Assembly (NCBI GenBank): GCA_003556835.1
Contig: PWQG01000241.1
Span: forward strand, 1 to 10,051
Direction: 5' to 3'
DNA length: 10,051 nt
Source: Gammaproteobacteria bacterium
GTDB taxonomy: Bacteria > Pseudomonadota > Gammaproteobacteria > Pseudomonadales > Pseudohongiellaceae
The notes beneath the pieces are model-generated. The model did no database searches, was not told the origin of the DNA, and saw nothing but the letters and a program-made list of their open reading frames with translations. The position numbers were made by a program, and so were the translations under genes. Within the stretch, counting starts at the first letter, position 1. Each line of letters opens with the position of its first letter. This document shows positions 1 to 7,081 of this stretch, one piece after another.

Positions 1-267
1 ACCGTCGGCAGATAGAGTAAGCCCCCCTCCAAACCGGTCCCCAGAATCAGTATTGCTGGCCTTCACGTAGGCCTGCTGGCTCCATACGCCCGCTTCGCGT
101 ACAAACACATAGACGGCCCCGGAGTCTGGTGCCGAATTGTCACTCTGGTCACCGTCAATGCCGGTGGCTGCGCTGCTCTCGCCTCTCGCCCCCACTACTA
201 GAGTATTACCGTCGGCAGATAGCGCGACACTTCCGAAGTTGTCCCCGATATCGGTATTACTGGCCTT
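1..267 (-). repeat. Tandem FG-GAP coding repeat, period about 204-207 bp
   Basis: The 15-mer accgtcggcagatag occurs at 1-15 and again at 208-222, and the related 13-mers tattgctggcctt (51-63) and tattactggcctt (255-267) lie 204 bp apart. The spacing is about 68-69 codons, one FG-GAP blade. The DNA repeat therefore reflects protein repeats (KASNTD...GD.FG...LSADG) rather than a mobile or regulatory element. More copies are expected beyond the left edge. Confidence 0.75.
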
Positions 268-636
268 AAAATAGCCCACCGCCTGTTCCAACGTACCGCT
301 GACAAACACTGGTTTGGAGTCAGTGCAGTCCTCCTCATCGCAGGCTCGCAGGATATAACTGGCGTTGATGCGCCCGGGCAGGAAAACCTCCAGTTCAAAA
401 GATGTCTGGTTGCCGTCGACGCTGGCCACCTCGGTGTAACCGGAACTCCCATCCGGGTTTTCGAGTAAGTGGTACTCAGTTACTCCATCCACAGGGGGCC
501 AGCTAAAAGCAAAAGTTTTGATGGACTGTGGTGTCAGACTTAGCGTGGATGATGAGCTCCCCCCCGAGGAACTACACGCACTCAGCACCAGGGCCCCGGT
601 CAGGGCCAGCACGACGGAAAACAGCTTGCGACTCAT
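1..636 (-). CDS. FG-GAP repeat lipoprotein with fibronectin-III-like N-terminal region (partial, 3' end outside window)
   Basis: An ATG at 636-634 opens a frame that stays open to base 1 (212 codons, no stop). Residues 1-20 form a signal peptide (MSRKLFSVVLALTGALVLSA) ending in a lipobox LSAC, so Cys21 should be the lipidated residue. Ser at +2 favours the outer membrane. A Ser/Gly-rich linker (22-30) follows. Residues ~35-115 resemble a fibronectin type III domain: a FAFSWPPVDGVTEYHLLE strand pattern, then YILRACDEEDC near the end. From ~121 there are FG-GAP type repeats with the signature FKASNTD-x-GD-x-FG and ALSADGNTLVVGA, and an Asp-rich loop (DGDQSD) that could bind calcium. A second repeat starts at ~191 and runs off the window. 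Such proteins are surface beta-propellers, often thought to act in adhesion or envelope interactions; the role here is unknown. A GGGGGA ribosome binding site precedes the ATG. It is probably not part of the neighbouring defence operon. Confidence 0.85.
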   Translation of the reverse strand, partial: MSRKLFSVVLALTGALVLSACSSSGGSSSSTLSLTPQSIKTFAFSWPPVDGVTEYHLLENPDGSSGYTEVASVDGNQTSFELEVFLPGRINASYILRACDEEDCTDSKPVFVSGTLEQAVGYFKASNTDIGDNFGSVALSADGNTLVVGARGESSAATGIDGDQSDNSAPDSGAVYVFVREAGVWSQQAYVKASNTDSGDRFGGGLTLSADG

Positions 637-693
637 GGAATTCCCCCAAAAACAAACAGGCGGGGATAGGGATGGTTGTTATGTACATTGCCC

Positions 694-708
694 CTATCGT
701 CCCGATAG
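694..708. other. Perfect 6-bp inverted repeat upstream of the lipoprotein gene
   Basis: The bases ctatcg-tcc-cgatag form two perfect 6-base arms around a 3-base centre, 58 bp upstream of the lipoprotein ATG. The outer arm also pairs with gataggg at 665-671 (partner ccctatc at 692-698), so two mutually exclusive hairpins could form in the leader RNA. It could be an operator or a 5'-UTR structure. No regulator is encoded in the window to support either role. Confidence 0.4.
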
Positions 709-710
709 AG

Positions 711-739
711 ACACTAACATTGCTGTTGGGGTGGGGCAA
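711..739 (-). promoter_or_regulatory. Weak candidate sigma-70 promoter for the lipoprotein gene
   Basis: On the minus strand TTGCCC (739-734) and TAGTGT (716-711) are separated by 17 bases. They match the -35 and -10 consensus at 4/6 and 3/6 positions. A start near base 704 would fall inside the inverted repeat at 694-708. The match is poor and is offered only because the lipoprotein gene appears to need its own promoter after the hairpin at 791-817. Confidence 0.2.
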
Positions 740-771
740 TTTCCAAGGTTACGCCAAGGCATTTCCGCCAT

Positions 772-817
772 AAAAAATAACTCACCGGTACGAATTCACA
801 GCGAAGCTGCGTATTCG
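772..817 (-). terminator. Hairpin after druE, possible transcript end
   Basis: On the minus strand CGAATACGCAGC-TTC-GCTGTGAATTCG (817-791) folds into a 12-position stem with one A-A mismatch and one G-U pair around a 3-base loop, starting 14 bases after the druE stop codon. A T-rich tract (TTATTTTTT, 780-772) follows, but only after 10 intervening bases, so it is not a textbook intrinsic terminator. It may instead be a 3'-end stabilising hairpin or an inefficient terminator. Its position directly after a 6-kb gene supports a role at the transcript end. Confidence 0.45.
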
Positions 818-831
818 GAGCAATGTCGTCG

Positions 832-3800
832 TCACTGTTTGACGACATGCCAGTATGTTGGGAAGTTATTACTTACCGAGTTCACTACAAGTCTTGCATC
901 GGCCAAAGCCTCTGCCTGATGGGCTGACGTTGCTTGAAAGGGGAAGTGGTTATTGCCTTGGGTAGATGCTCGCCAGTAACCCACCCCCTGATCGAGTCGG
1001 AGCTGCCAACAACTGCCATCTTCCCATTCCAGCGATAGCAGGCGGGCGTGTGCCAGTTCGTGAAGCGGAGCTGCTTTCCAGTTCATTTGTTCAAACCGGT
1101 GGCCCAGCAAAGAATTGATGACCTCATCGCGATCTTGCCGGTCTTGCCAGTCGTGGAACCACAGGCGCGGCAGGTTGTAATGCGGCTTGCCAAGCGTTGC
1201 TGTGAATACCTCAACCCGGGAGCTTTTATCGAGCCCCCCGGGATATTGCTCAAGGCCAGCAATTAACCGTTCTAGTAGCAACACAGCCAAGGGGGATCTC
1301 AAGTACCGGTCTGTATATCTCAAAAGAGCAAGCGGTGAATCAGATTGCAGTTTCTCCTGTAGCCCGGAGACATTCTTTGTCACCAGAGCCCATGCTCTGT
1401 CTCCGAAGCCTTTTACTGGCCCATCAAGTTGCCGGGTAATAGTGATTGCGGCAACACCGGGTTCGGCAGGTGGGCGCAAGTCATCAAGTTCAAGCGCTTT
1501 AAGGGAAGCGATCTCGGGCAATCCGTTATCAAGCATTTTTGATCGAACGAAACTGGCGCCTTCATCCCCGACACCCCAGCTGGAGTTCGGAGCGAGTGCA
1601 TTGCTTTCAGACACAGCCCATCGCATGCAGCGATCGGTGCTGCCTGCCTCCATGACAGGGCGCATTTGTGTTGCTTCGGGTGAGGGCGGCATTTTGTCCA
1701 GCTCGTAAACGGTGGCGCCGAGCTCGAAAACAATCATCGCCAGCTCATCACGCTGGCTTCCCTCAAGGCGCTCAAGCGCCTCTCTTTCCAGGATCAGCGA
1801 TATATCAACCCCTCGTTTGTTAAACCGGCGCAAGTTCTCCAGGAGCCGCCATTGTGAGGGCTCCCAAAGCCCGGCTTCGCCTGCCAGATACAGGCGTAAT
1901 GTTTCAAAGCCCCAGTGCTGCCATTCCCGATCAGCGGCCAGGGGCAGGGGCTCAAGCTCAAGGCTGGTGTTATCCCCGAACGCGCGCAGCTCGTCAGGCA
2001 GCTCAAAGGCCGCAATAAACTGCGAGTTCAGTAACTCAAGCGCGCTATGGCGGTTTAACTGATCTACCTGGAACTGTGTCTCGTAGGTCAGCAAACAGGC
2101 CTGACAGGCTGCATCACAATCATTGGGGCATTGCAGGGCTTGTTTGGTGCCTTTTATCAGCTGAAACAACAAGCCGGGGATTTGTCCGGAGTAACCGGCG
2201 CCGCCACTGGCTGTATCAAAGAGATATATGGAATGGATAATGGTGTCGTCAGAATCCCGCGCCTCAGCCACCGTGATGCCGATCTCTCCTTCATCAATGC
2301 CGACATAGGCACAAAACGCTCGTCGCAAGGCAACCCCAAAAGTATAGGCGGTCGCCTTTTCCCGGACAGGGATTCCCTTCACATCCCGCAGTTGAAGCTC
2401 AAACACTTCCGTTGTGTAGCTCCCGCCCAGATAAAGCCCGTCTATGATGGCCCAGTGCTCATTATTCCCCGGGCACATTTGTTCCTTGTCATTGAGCTTG
2501 CCGCCTTGCAACCGGCGGTGGTCTTGCAGTGACTTCGGTCGCTCGGCGGTGGCGGTCCTTGAATCCGCTCTGCCACATCGCAGGCACAGCGAATACCCCT
2601 GGCCATGCAGTCCATCCGAATGATGTATGAGTTGCCCATGGGTGGAGATACGGTAGCGGCCCAGCCTGGGATCGGGCAGCATCATCCAGTCCGAACCTTC
2701 AATGGAAACCAAAGGATCTCGCACGGGAACGTACTGGGGTGTGGAAATGTCGTTATGGGGCCTGGATCTGAAATCCACGGCGAAACCGGCGGGCTTTAAC
2801 AATCGATGCAGCGTCAGCAATTCAGAATCCGCGCCGCAGCCAGGGCACAATTCAGGTTGCGCCAGTCTGACGCCATTGCTGCCACATTGTTTACAACGCC
2901 AGATCCAGCGAAGATCCTGAATTTCCGGTGCCCCCTCGGCCTCAGGGGGGAGGTGCCAGTTCAACGTAACGCCACTGCTCCTGTAGACCCGCCCATTCAG
3001 TACGGTATCCGTACCAGGCGCATAATCACGGATGGCAATCGCGATGTCCCGGGTAGGGAAGCCGGCCCGGCGTTGACGGTTTTCTTCGCGGCTGGGTTCA
3101 TCTTCCCGGCTCTTGCGTGCTGATTCGATTTGCTCGGCAGTGGTTGTGACAAGCGGCACAACCCCGGTTGGGAATCCGTAGCCTGGCAAAAACCCATCCC
3201 CAGCCAGTTGGCCCAGTAAATATTCCTTGCGCCAGCGGTCCAGACGCATCTGGATAGCAATTTCCGGTTTGGATTGACCATCGCGGGTTTTGACAGCCTC
3301 AAATTGTGTCAACAACCCGCTTATCTCTCTCGACCACCGGGTTTTCACGTCCAGAATGACCTGAGCCGATTCCTGCAGCAGTTCTTCTGCTTTTATCCCC
3401 TCAAGGCGAGAGCCTTTGATCAGCCAGGCGACGCCTTTACGAAAATTGTCGGGCCAGGAGCCAGGGGTTTCACACCAGTGTCGAAATTCGTCCGCAGGAG
3501 CAGATTGTCCTTCCTGCTCGCTTTCAAAAAACCAGCCGGTGCGAAGCTTCGGTACGCTTCCTTGCCCAAGTTCCAGCAGATAAGTTGCCAACGCCAGGGC
3601 GTTCACATGCCGCTGCACTATCGGAATGCTTCTGAGGTCCACCCTGGGTGTGGCCAGCTCAGCTTCAAAAGGCCATTTGGGATTGCGAAAGACTGCTTCG
3701 CCGTGCGGGGTCGCCTTACAAAGAGTGAAGCTCAGAGCAGTGGATTCCCCCCTTCGACCCGCACGCCCAGCACGCTGAAGAAAATTGGCCGGATGCGGCG

Positions 3801-6800
3801 GCACATTGTTCATTGCTACCGCACTGAGCCCACCAATATCTACCCCCATCTCCATCGTGGTAGAGCAGCTCAGCAAATTGATTTTGCCTTCTTTGAAATC
3901 ACGTTCTCTTCGTGTGAGATCATGGCCTGAGAGCTGCGCGGAATGCTCAACTGCCCGAAAGTAACGGCTGTATCTGGCAATGTTGTCACTGATGTTATCC
4001 CACGCCCCGGCGTTTCTGAGTGCCTGAACCTCGGGATTATTGTCCAGCCAATCATCTGCTGCTCGTGATTTTCCTTGTTGCCAGAAGGGGTCCTCTAACT
4101 TCGGCATCTGAACTTTCTGGCAAACCGTCAGAGCCTCATCGGCTGGCAGGTCAGGGAGGTAGGGTGTAATGCCTCTAAAAGATACTGGCAGTAAGCGCCG
4201 TGTCAGGGGGCAGTGCCACGCTTCGGAGACGCTCTGAATGCTGACACTTTCCTGCAGTACCAGGTCATAGCCGGCCTCAGCCGGGGACAAGACTCTGGTA
4301 TCAATCAGCGTTTGCCACATCAGGCCCAGAATTTCATCAATAACCGCTCGGTCTTCCTGGTCTTGAATATCAAGTGAAAAAGCGTGGCTGATGAGTTTGA
4401 CCAGGCGGTTGCGCTTGGCGTGGGGTGTCCGGGCAGATGGCCAATATCTCTGGAATGGGCTTTTGTTCTCTTCGCTGGCCGCGACCAGAGTCGTCGTTTT
4501 CCCCGGGTAGCCCAGCCAGCGCCTGAGCCCATCAGTGATGCGAACCGATGGCGAGCCTGCCCGTACAAAAGCATCAAGTGACAGACGGAGCAAACTGACC
4601 CACTCAACGTCGGATACGCCTCGTTGCTTTAAAATAGCAGGGGCGGGAACCCCCTCCAGCGCTGGATAGACCAACTGTGCCAACCCGAGACCTTCAAGCG
4701 AATACGGCCGCTTTGGGCGCAGGAAAAACTCACGGAAAAGGCACAACTCTGCGGCCTCGCGGTCCGTTAACTGAGAGTAGGTCAATGCATTCAAGTCGTT
4801 TTTAAACCATAGCTTGAAATCTTCAGCACTTTGAATCGTTGTGATGGCATTGTCCCAGCCAAGTACTCCCGGTTTTGGTTTTTCCAGCTCAGCAAGCTGC
4901 TGTTCCAGCGAATCAAGCGTTGGCTGCAGATTGGGCGTGTTTTGAACTGCTTCCCTTAAGGCTTCAACTTGCCCGGCCATGGTGTCGATTTCGGCTTGGT
5001 CAGCCGCGCCTTGTTCGAGCGTGGCCAGCTTGTGATAGAGCAGACTGCCAATGTAATCGCGCTCGATTTTTTGCTGGGCCTTTATCACGGAACGCGCTGT
5101 CCCTTGCCGGCTGTCGGTAAATGTCACCAGCCGTCGCCCATCCAGCGGGCGTTGTACCTGCTTGTCTCGCCAGGCGGGCAGCAGTGAGAGCAGCGTTGGC
5201 GTGGTTGTGGTCAACAGGAAAGGCGCGCCAATACGCACCGCTCGGAATAACCCGGTCAAGGCGTTACTTTTTTGTTGTTCATGGCAGACACCGCATGACA
5301 AGCCGCTGGCATCTTTATCAGGCAAACGCAGATGGACAGTTACGCCGTGCTGACCGTCCCAGTCCAGGGCACGGGTTTCAGTTAAATTAACTTCAGCCAT
5401 GCCTTGGGATGGGCTGCAGATTAACCGGGGGTTGCTCGCGACTATTCCAGGCTTCGCCTCAGGGGCGCTGTCTGGCTCCTGATCGGGCTCGGGGGTTTCT
5501 AGTTGTTCCTGAAATTCATCCTCATCGGCCTGGGCTCTTACCGGGATAAGCTCATCCTTGCCGCCCTGAGCTTGTTCTTCGGCAGCCAGATATTCCGTGC
5601 CACAGCTTTGACACTGCACCAGCTCGTATACCGGCGAACCACAGGTGCAAAAATCACGTTTTTCAAAATAAATCCTGCCAAATGGCCATGCTTGATCATC
5701 CAGCACTGTCTCATGACGACCCTCGCAAGACGGGTTAGCGCAAGCCCACAAACCGGCAAGTGTCCGGTGGAAGAAGTGCCCCCTCAATGGCAGAAATGGT
5801 GTGCCTTCGCTGGATTTCCCTCGGGCACAAAGGTCAATCAGTGCCAATGCCTTGTGTTTGGCGTCTTGATCAGAGGCCCCATAAGCAAACTGGGCCAGTT
5901 CGCTCAGTGTTCGTGGCTTTTCTACCAGGAAACCCCGCAGGGCAAGAAACGCAGGCGTCTTTGAGAGCTGCTGGTAAAGGCTTTCGGTGTCAGTCGTATC
6001 GAATTGTTCCAGGGCCGGCATTGAGTGCTTGCCAGCAGGGCCTTGCATGTCTTTCGGTCGTTCACGACTTCCGGTTACTACCGTGACCTGGTCTTCAGGA
6101 ACGCCGGCAAGATCGGACAGGAACTGCCTCAGGCGCTGTTTCGCTGCTTCGTCTCCACCGCCAATGGTTGCGGATGTGGCCAAAACATGGACTTCCCCTG
6201 GTTTACAGCCAAAGGCATGCATGGTCCGGCGCAGTAACAGCGTGAGCTCGGCTGCTTGTGAGCCCAGGTAGGTGTGGGCCTCGTCTATAACGATCCAGCG
6301 CAACCGGCCCTGCGATTTATCCAGGATTGGCTGGTCTTCGGCTCGCACCAGCATGTATTCGAGCATGGTGGGGTTGGTCACCAGCATCTGGGGCGGATTT
6401 GTGCGCAGCGTCCTGCGGTCAGGGACTTCACTGCGCCAATCAGTTTTGGCGTCGTTAGGGGTGTCGCCGTTATACAGACAGAACCGGATTCGGCCACCAA
6501 AAGGCTCCGACCATGCCTGCAATCGTTCTTTCTGGCTTTTGATCAGGGCATTAAGCGGATAAAGAAATATCGCCCGGACCCCATCAGTACTCCCGTCCTG
6601 TTTTTGCGCCAGCTCTTCGGCAAGATCATTCAGGATGGGGATAAGGAAGCATTCCGTTTTACCTGACCCCGTGCCACTGGATACCAACACAGAACGAGGC
6701 GGGCTGGAGTCTGACAGCGCTTGCCAGGATTCGATCTGATGCCGGTATGGGGCGCGCTGAAGTGGAAAGCTGTAATCCTCGGTCAATCCTTTTTGGGCAG

Positions 6801-7068
6801 GATGGGTCAGCGCCTTGATCAACTCGCCGTGCAGCAATTTGCCTTGCAGATCGCCAAGCGTGCAATCAGCCGGTTCCCAGCCAAACGCCGCCTCAAACAC
6901 CGGGTCAGCAAGTAATGCCGCTTCATCGCCGGGGGACTGCAAAAACCGTTCGGTTAAGAACTCCCGAAGCACGGGATTACGAAACCCGCGTAACCCGAGA
7001 ATCGCCCGTGCAGAGCCCCTGGTAATCCGGTCTGAGACGGATTCATAAAAACCGGCTGTCTGGCTCAA
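832..7068 (-). CDS. druE: DEAH-box SF2 helicase with DUF1998 (MZB) domain, DruE-like, Druantia type III defence
   Basis: This is a 2078-residue ATP-dependent helicase, presumably acting on phage nucleic acid. Motor motifs (numbered from the 7068 start): Walker A GTGSGKT 132-138, Ia YPLNALIKSQ 170-179, Walker B DEAH 262-265, SAT 299-301, a motif IV-like FTDSRQGTAR 650-659, motif V TTMEMGVDIGG ~1070-1080, motif VI QRAGRAGR 1098-1105. Cysteine clusters: 443/448/474/476/486/489, 592/595 and 1392/1395/1408/1411. DUF1998 runs to ~1660 and ends in Cys 1647/1651/1655/1658 after FDTASGGAGY. About 420 further residues follow. TTG at 7068 is chosen over TTG at 7083 because GGGAGGG lies 6 bases upstream and the start interlocks with the preceding TGA. 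Length, domain order and the upstream partner fit DruE of type III Druantia; YprA/MrfA helicases share DUF1998 but are much shorter. All motor motifs look intact. The helicase call is near certain, the Druantia call less so. Confidence 0.85.
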   Translation of the reverse strand: MSQTAGFYESVSDRITRGSARAILGLRGFRNPVLREFLTERFLQSPGDEAALLADPVFEAAFGWEPADCTLGDLQGKLLHGELIKALTHPAQKGLTEDYSFPLQRAPYRHQIESWQALSDSSPPRSVLVSSGTGSGKTECFLIPILNDLAEELAQKQDGSTDGVRAIFLYPLNALIKSQKERLQAWSEPFGGRIRFCLYNGDTPNDAKTDWRSEVPDRRTLRTNPPQMLVTNPTMLEYMLVRAEDQPILDKSQGRLRWIVIDEAHTYLGSQAAELTLLLRRTMHAFGCKPGEVHVLATSATIGGGDEAAKQRLRQFLSDLAGVPEDQVTVVTGSRERPKDMQGPAGKHSMPALEQFDTTDTESLYQQLSKTPAFLALRGFLVEKPRTLSELAQFAYGASDQDAKHKALALIDLCARGKSSEGTPFLPLRGHFFHRTLAGLWACANPSCEGRHETVLDDQAWPFGRIYFEKRDFCTCGSPVYELVQCQSCGTEYLAAEEQAQGGKDELIPVRAQADEDEFQEQLETPEPDQEPDSAPEAKPGIVASNPRLICSPSQGMAEVNLTETRALDWDGQHGVTVHLRLPDKDASGLSCGVCHEQQKSNALTGLFRAVRIGAPFLLTTTTPTLLSLLPAWRDKQVQRPLDGRRLVTFTDSRQGTARSVIKAQQKIERDYIGSLLYHKLATLEQGAADQAEIDTMAGQVEALREAVQNTPNLQPTLDSLEQQLAELEKPKPGVLGWDNAITTIQSAEDFKLWFKNDLNALTYSQLTDREAAELCLFREFFLRPKRPYSLEGLGLAQLVYPALEGVPAPAILKQRGVSDVEWVSLLRLSLDAFVRAGSPSVRITDGLRRWLGYPGKTTTLVAASEENKSPFQRYWPSARTPHAKRNRLVKLISHAFSLDIQDQEDRAVIDEILGLMWQTLIDTRVLSPAEAGYDLVLQESVSIQSVSEAWHCPLTRRLLPVSFRGITPYLPDLPADEALTVCQKVQMPKLEDPFWQQGKSRAADDWLDNNPEVQALRNAGAWDNISDNIARYSRYFRAVEHSAQLSGHDLTRRERDFKEGKINLLSCSTTMEMGVDIGGLSAVAMNNVPPHPANFLQRAGRAGRRGESTALSFTLCKATPHGEAVFRNPKWPFEAELATPRVDLRSIPIVQRHVNALALATYLLELGQGSVPKLRTGWFFESEQEGQSAPADEFRHWCETPGSWPDNFRKGVAWLIKGSRLEGIKAEELLQESAQVILDVKTRWSREISGLLTQFEAVKTRDGQSKPEIAIQMRLDRWRKEYLLGQLAGDGFLPGYGFPTGVVPLVTTTAEQIESARKSREDEPSREENRQRRAGFPTRDIAIAIRDYAPGTDTVLNGRVYRSSGVTLNWHLPPEAEGAPEIQDLRWIWRCKQCGSNGVRLAQPELCPGCGADSELLTLHRLLKPAGFAVDFRSRPHNDISTPQYVPVRDPLVSIEGSDWMMLPDPRLGRYRISTHGQLIHHSDGLHGQGYSLCLRCGRADSRTATAERPKSLQDHRRLQGGKLNDKEQMCPGNNEHWAIIDGLYLGGSYTTEVFELQLRDVKGIPVREKATAYTFGVALRRAFCAYVGIDEGEIGITVAEARDSDDTIIHSIYLFDTASGGAGYSGQIPGLLFQLIKGTKQALQCPNDCDAACQACLLTYETQFQVDQLNRHSALELLNSQFIAAFELPDELRAFGDNTSLELEPLPLAADREWQHWGFETLRLYLAGEAGLWEPSQWRLLENLRRFNKRGVDISLILEREALERLEGSQRDELAMIVFELGATVYELDKMPPSPEATQMRPVMEAGSTDRCMRWAVSESNALAPNSSWGVGDEGASFVRSKMLDNGLPEIASLKALELDDLRPPAEPGVAAITITRQLDGPVKGFGDRAWALVTKNVSGLQEKLQSDSPLALLRYTDRYLRSPLAVLLLERLIAGLEQYPGGLDKSSRVEVFTATLGKPHYNLPRLWFHDWQDRQDRDEVINSLLGHRFEQMNWKAAPLHELAHARLLSLEWEDGSCWQLRLDQGVGYWRASTQGNNHFPFQATSAHQAEALADARLVVNSVSNNFPTYWHVVKQ

Positions 7069-7081
7069 AGTGAACCCTCCC
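7065..7081 (-). promoter_or_regulatory. Strong ribosome binding site and TTGA stop-start overlap at druH/druE
   Basis: The minus strand reads TTGGGAGGGTTCACTTTGA from 7083 to 7065. GGGAGGG (7081-7075) is a near-ideal Shine-Dalgarno element, 6 bases ahead of TTG at 7068-7066. That TTG overlaps the TGA stop (7067-7065) of the upstream gene in a TTGA quartet. This fixes the downstream start at 7068 rather than at the TTG at 7083, which has no comparable element upstream, and predicts translational coupling. Confidence 0.7.

Noticed and set aside
541..600. Apparent frameshift after the lipobox of the lipoprotein
   Set aside because: It came from miscounting the G tract as eight. With the seven Gs actually present, the frame reads through without interruption to the window edge.
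518..919. Plus-strand 133-codon open frame spanning the intergenic region
   Set aside because: It runs antisense across the lipoprotein signal peptide, the intergenic hairpins and the end of the helicase gene. It has no ribosome binding site and a low-complexity, non-protein-like composition.
1187..1708. Plus-strand 173-codon open frame with Ser-rich translation
   Set aside because: Antisense shadow of the helicase C-terminus; composition (Ser/Arg/Pro rich) is typical of a reversed frame.
3274..3930. Plus-strand 218-codon open frame inside the helicase gene
   Set aside because: It lies wholly antisense to the conserved helicase region including motifs V and VI, and its translation has no recognisable domain. 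It is a by-product of GC-rich codon use.
832..7068. DISARM (DrmA/DrmB), Dpd helicase or chromosomal MrfA/YprA as alternative identity of the helicase
   Set aside because: DISARM splits helicase and DUF1998 over separate genes and has a methyltransferase. Dpd has a tRNA-guanine-transglycosylase-like gene set. MrfA is far shorter and has no giant partner. Size and partner fit DruE better, although neighbours outside the window are unseen.
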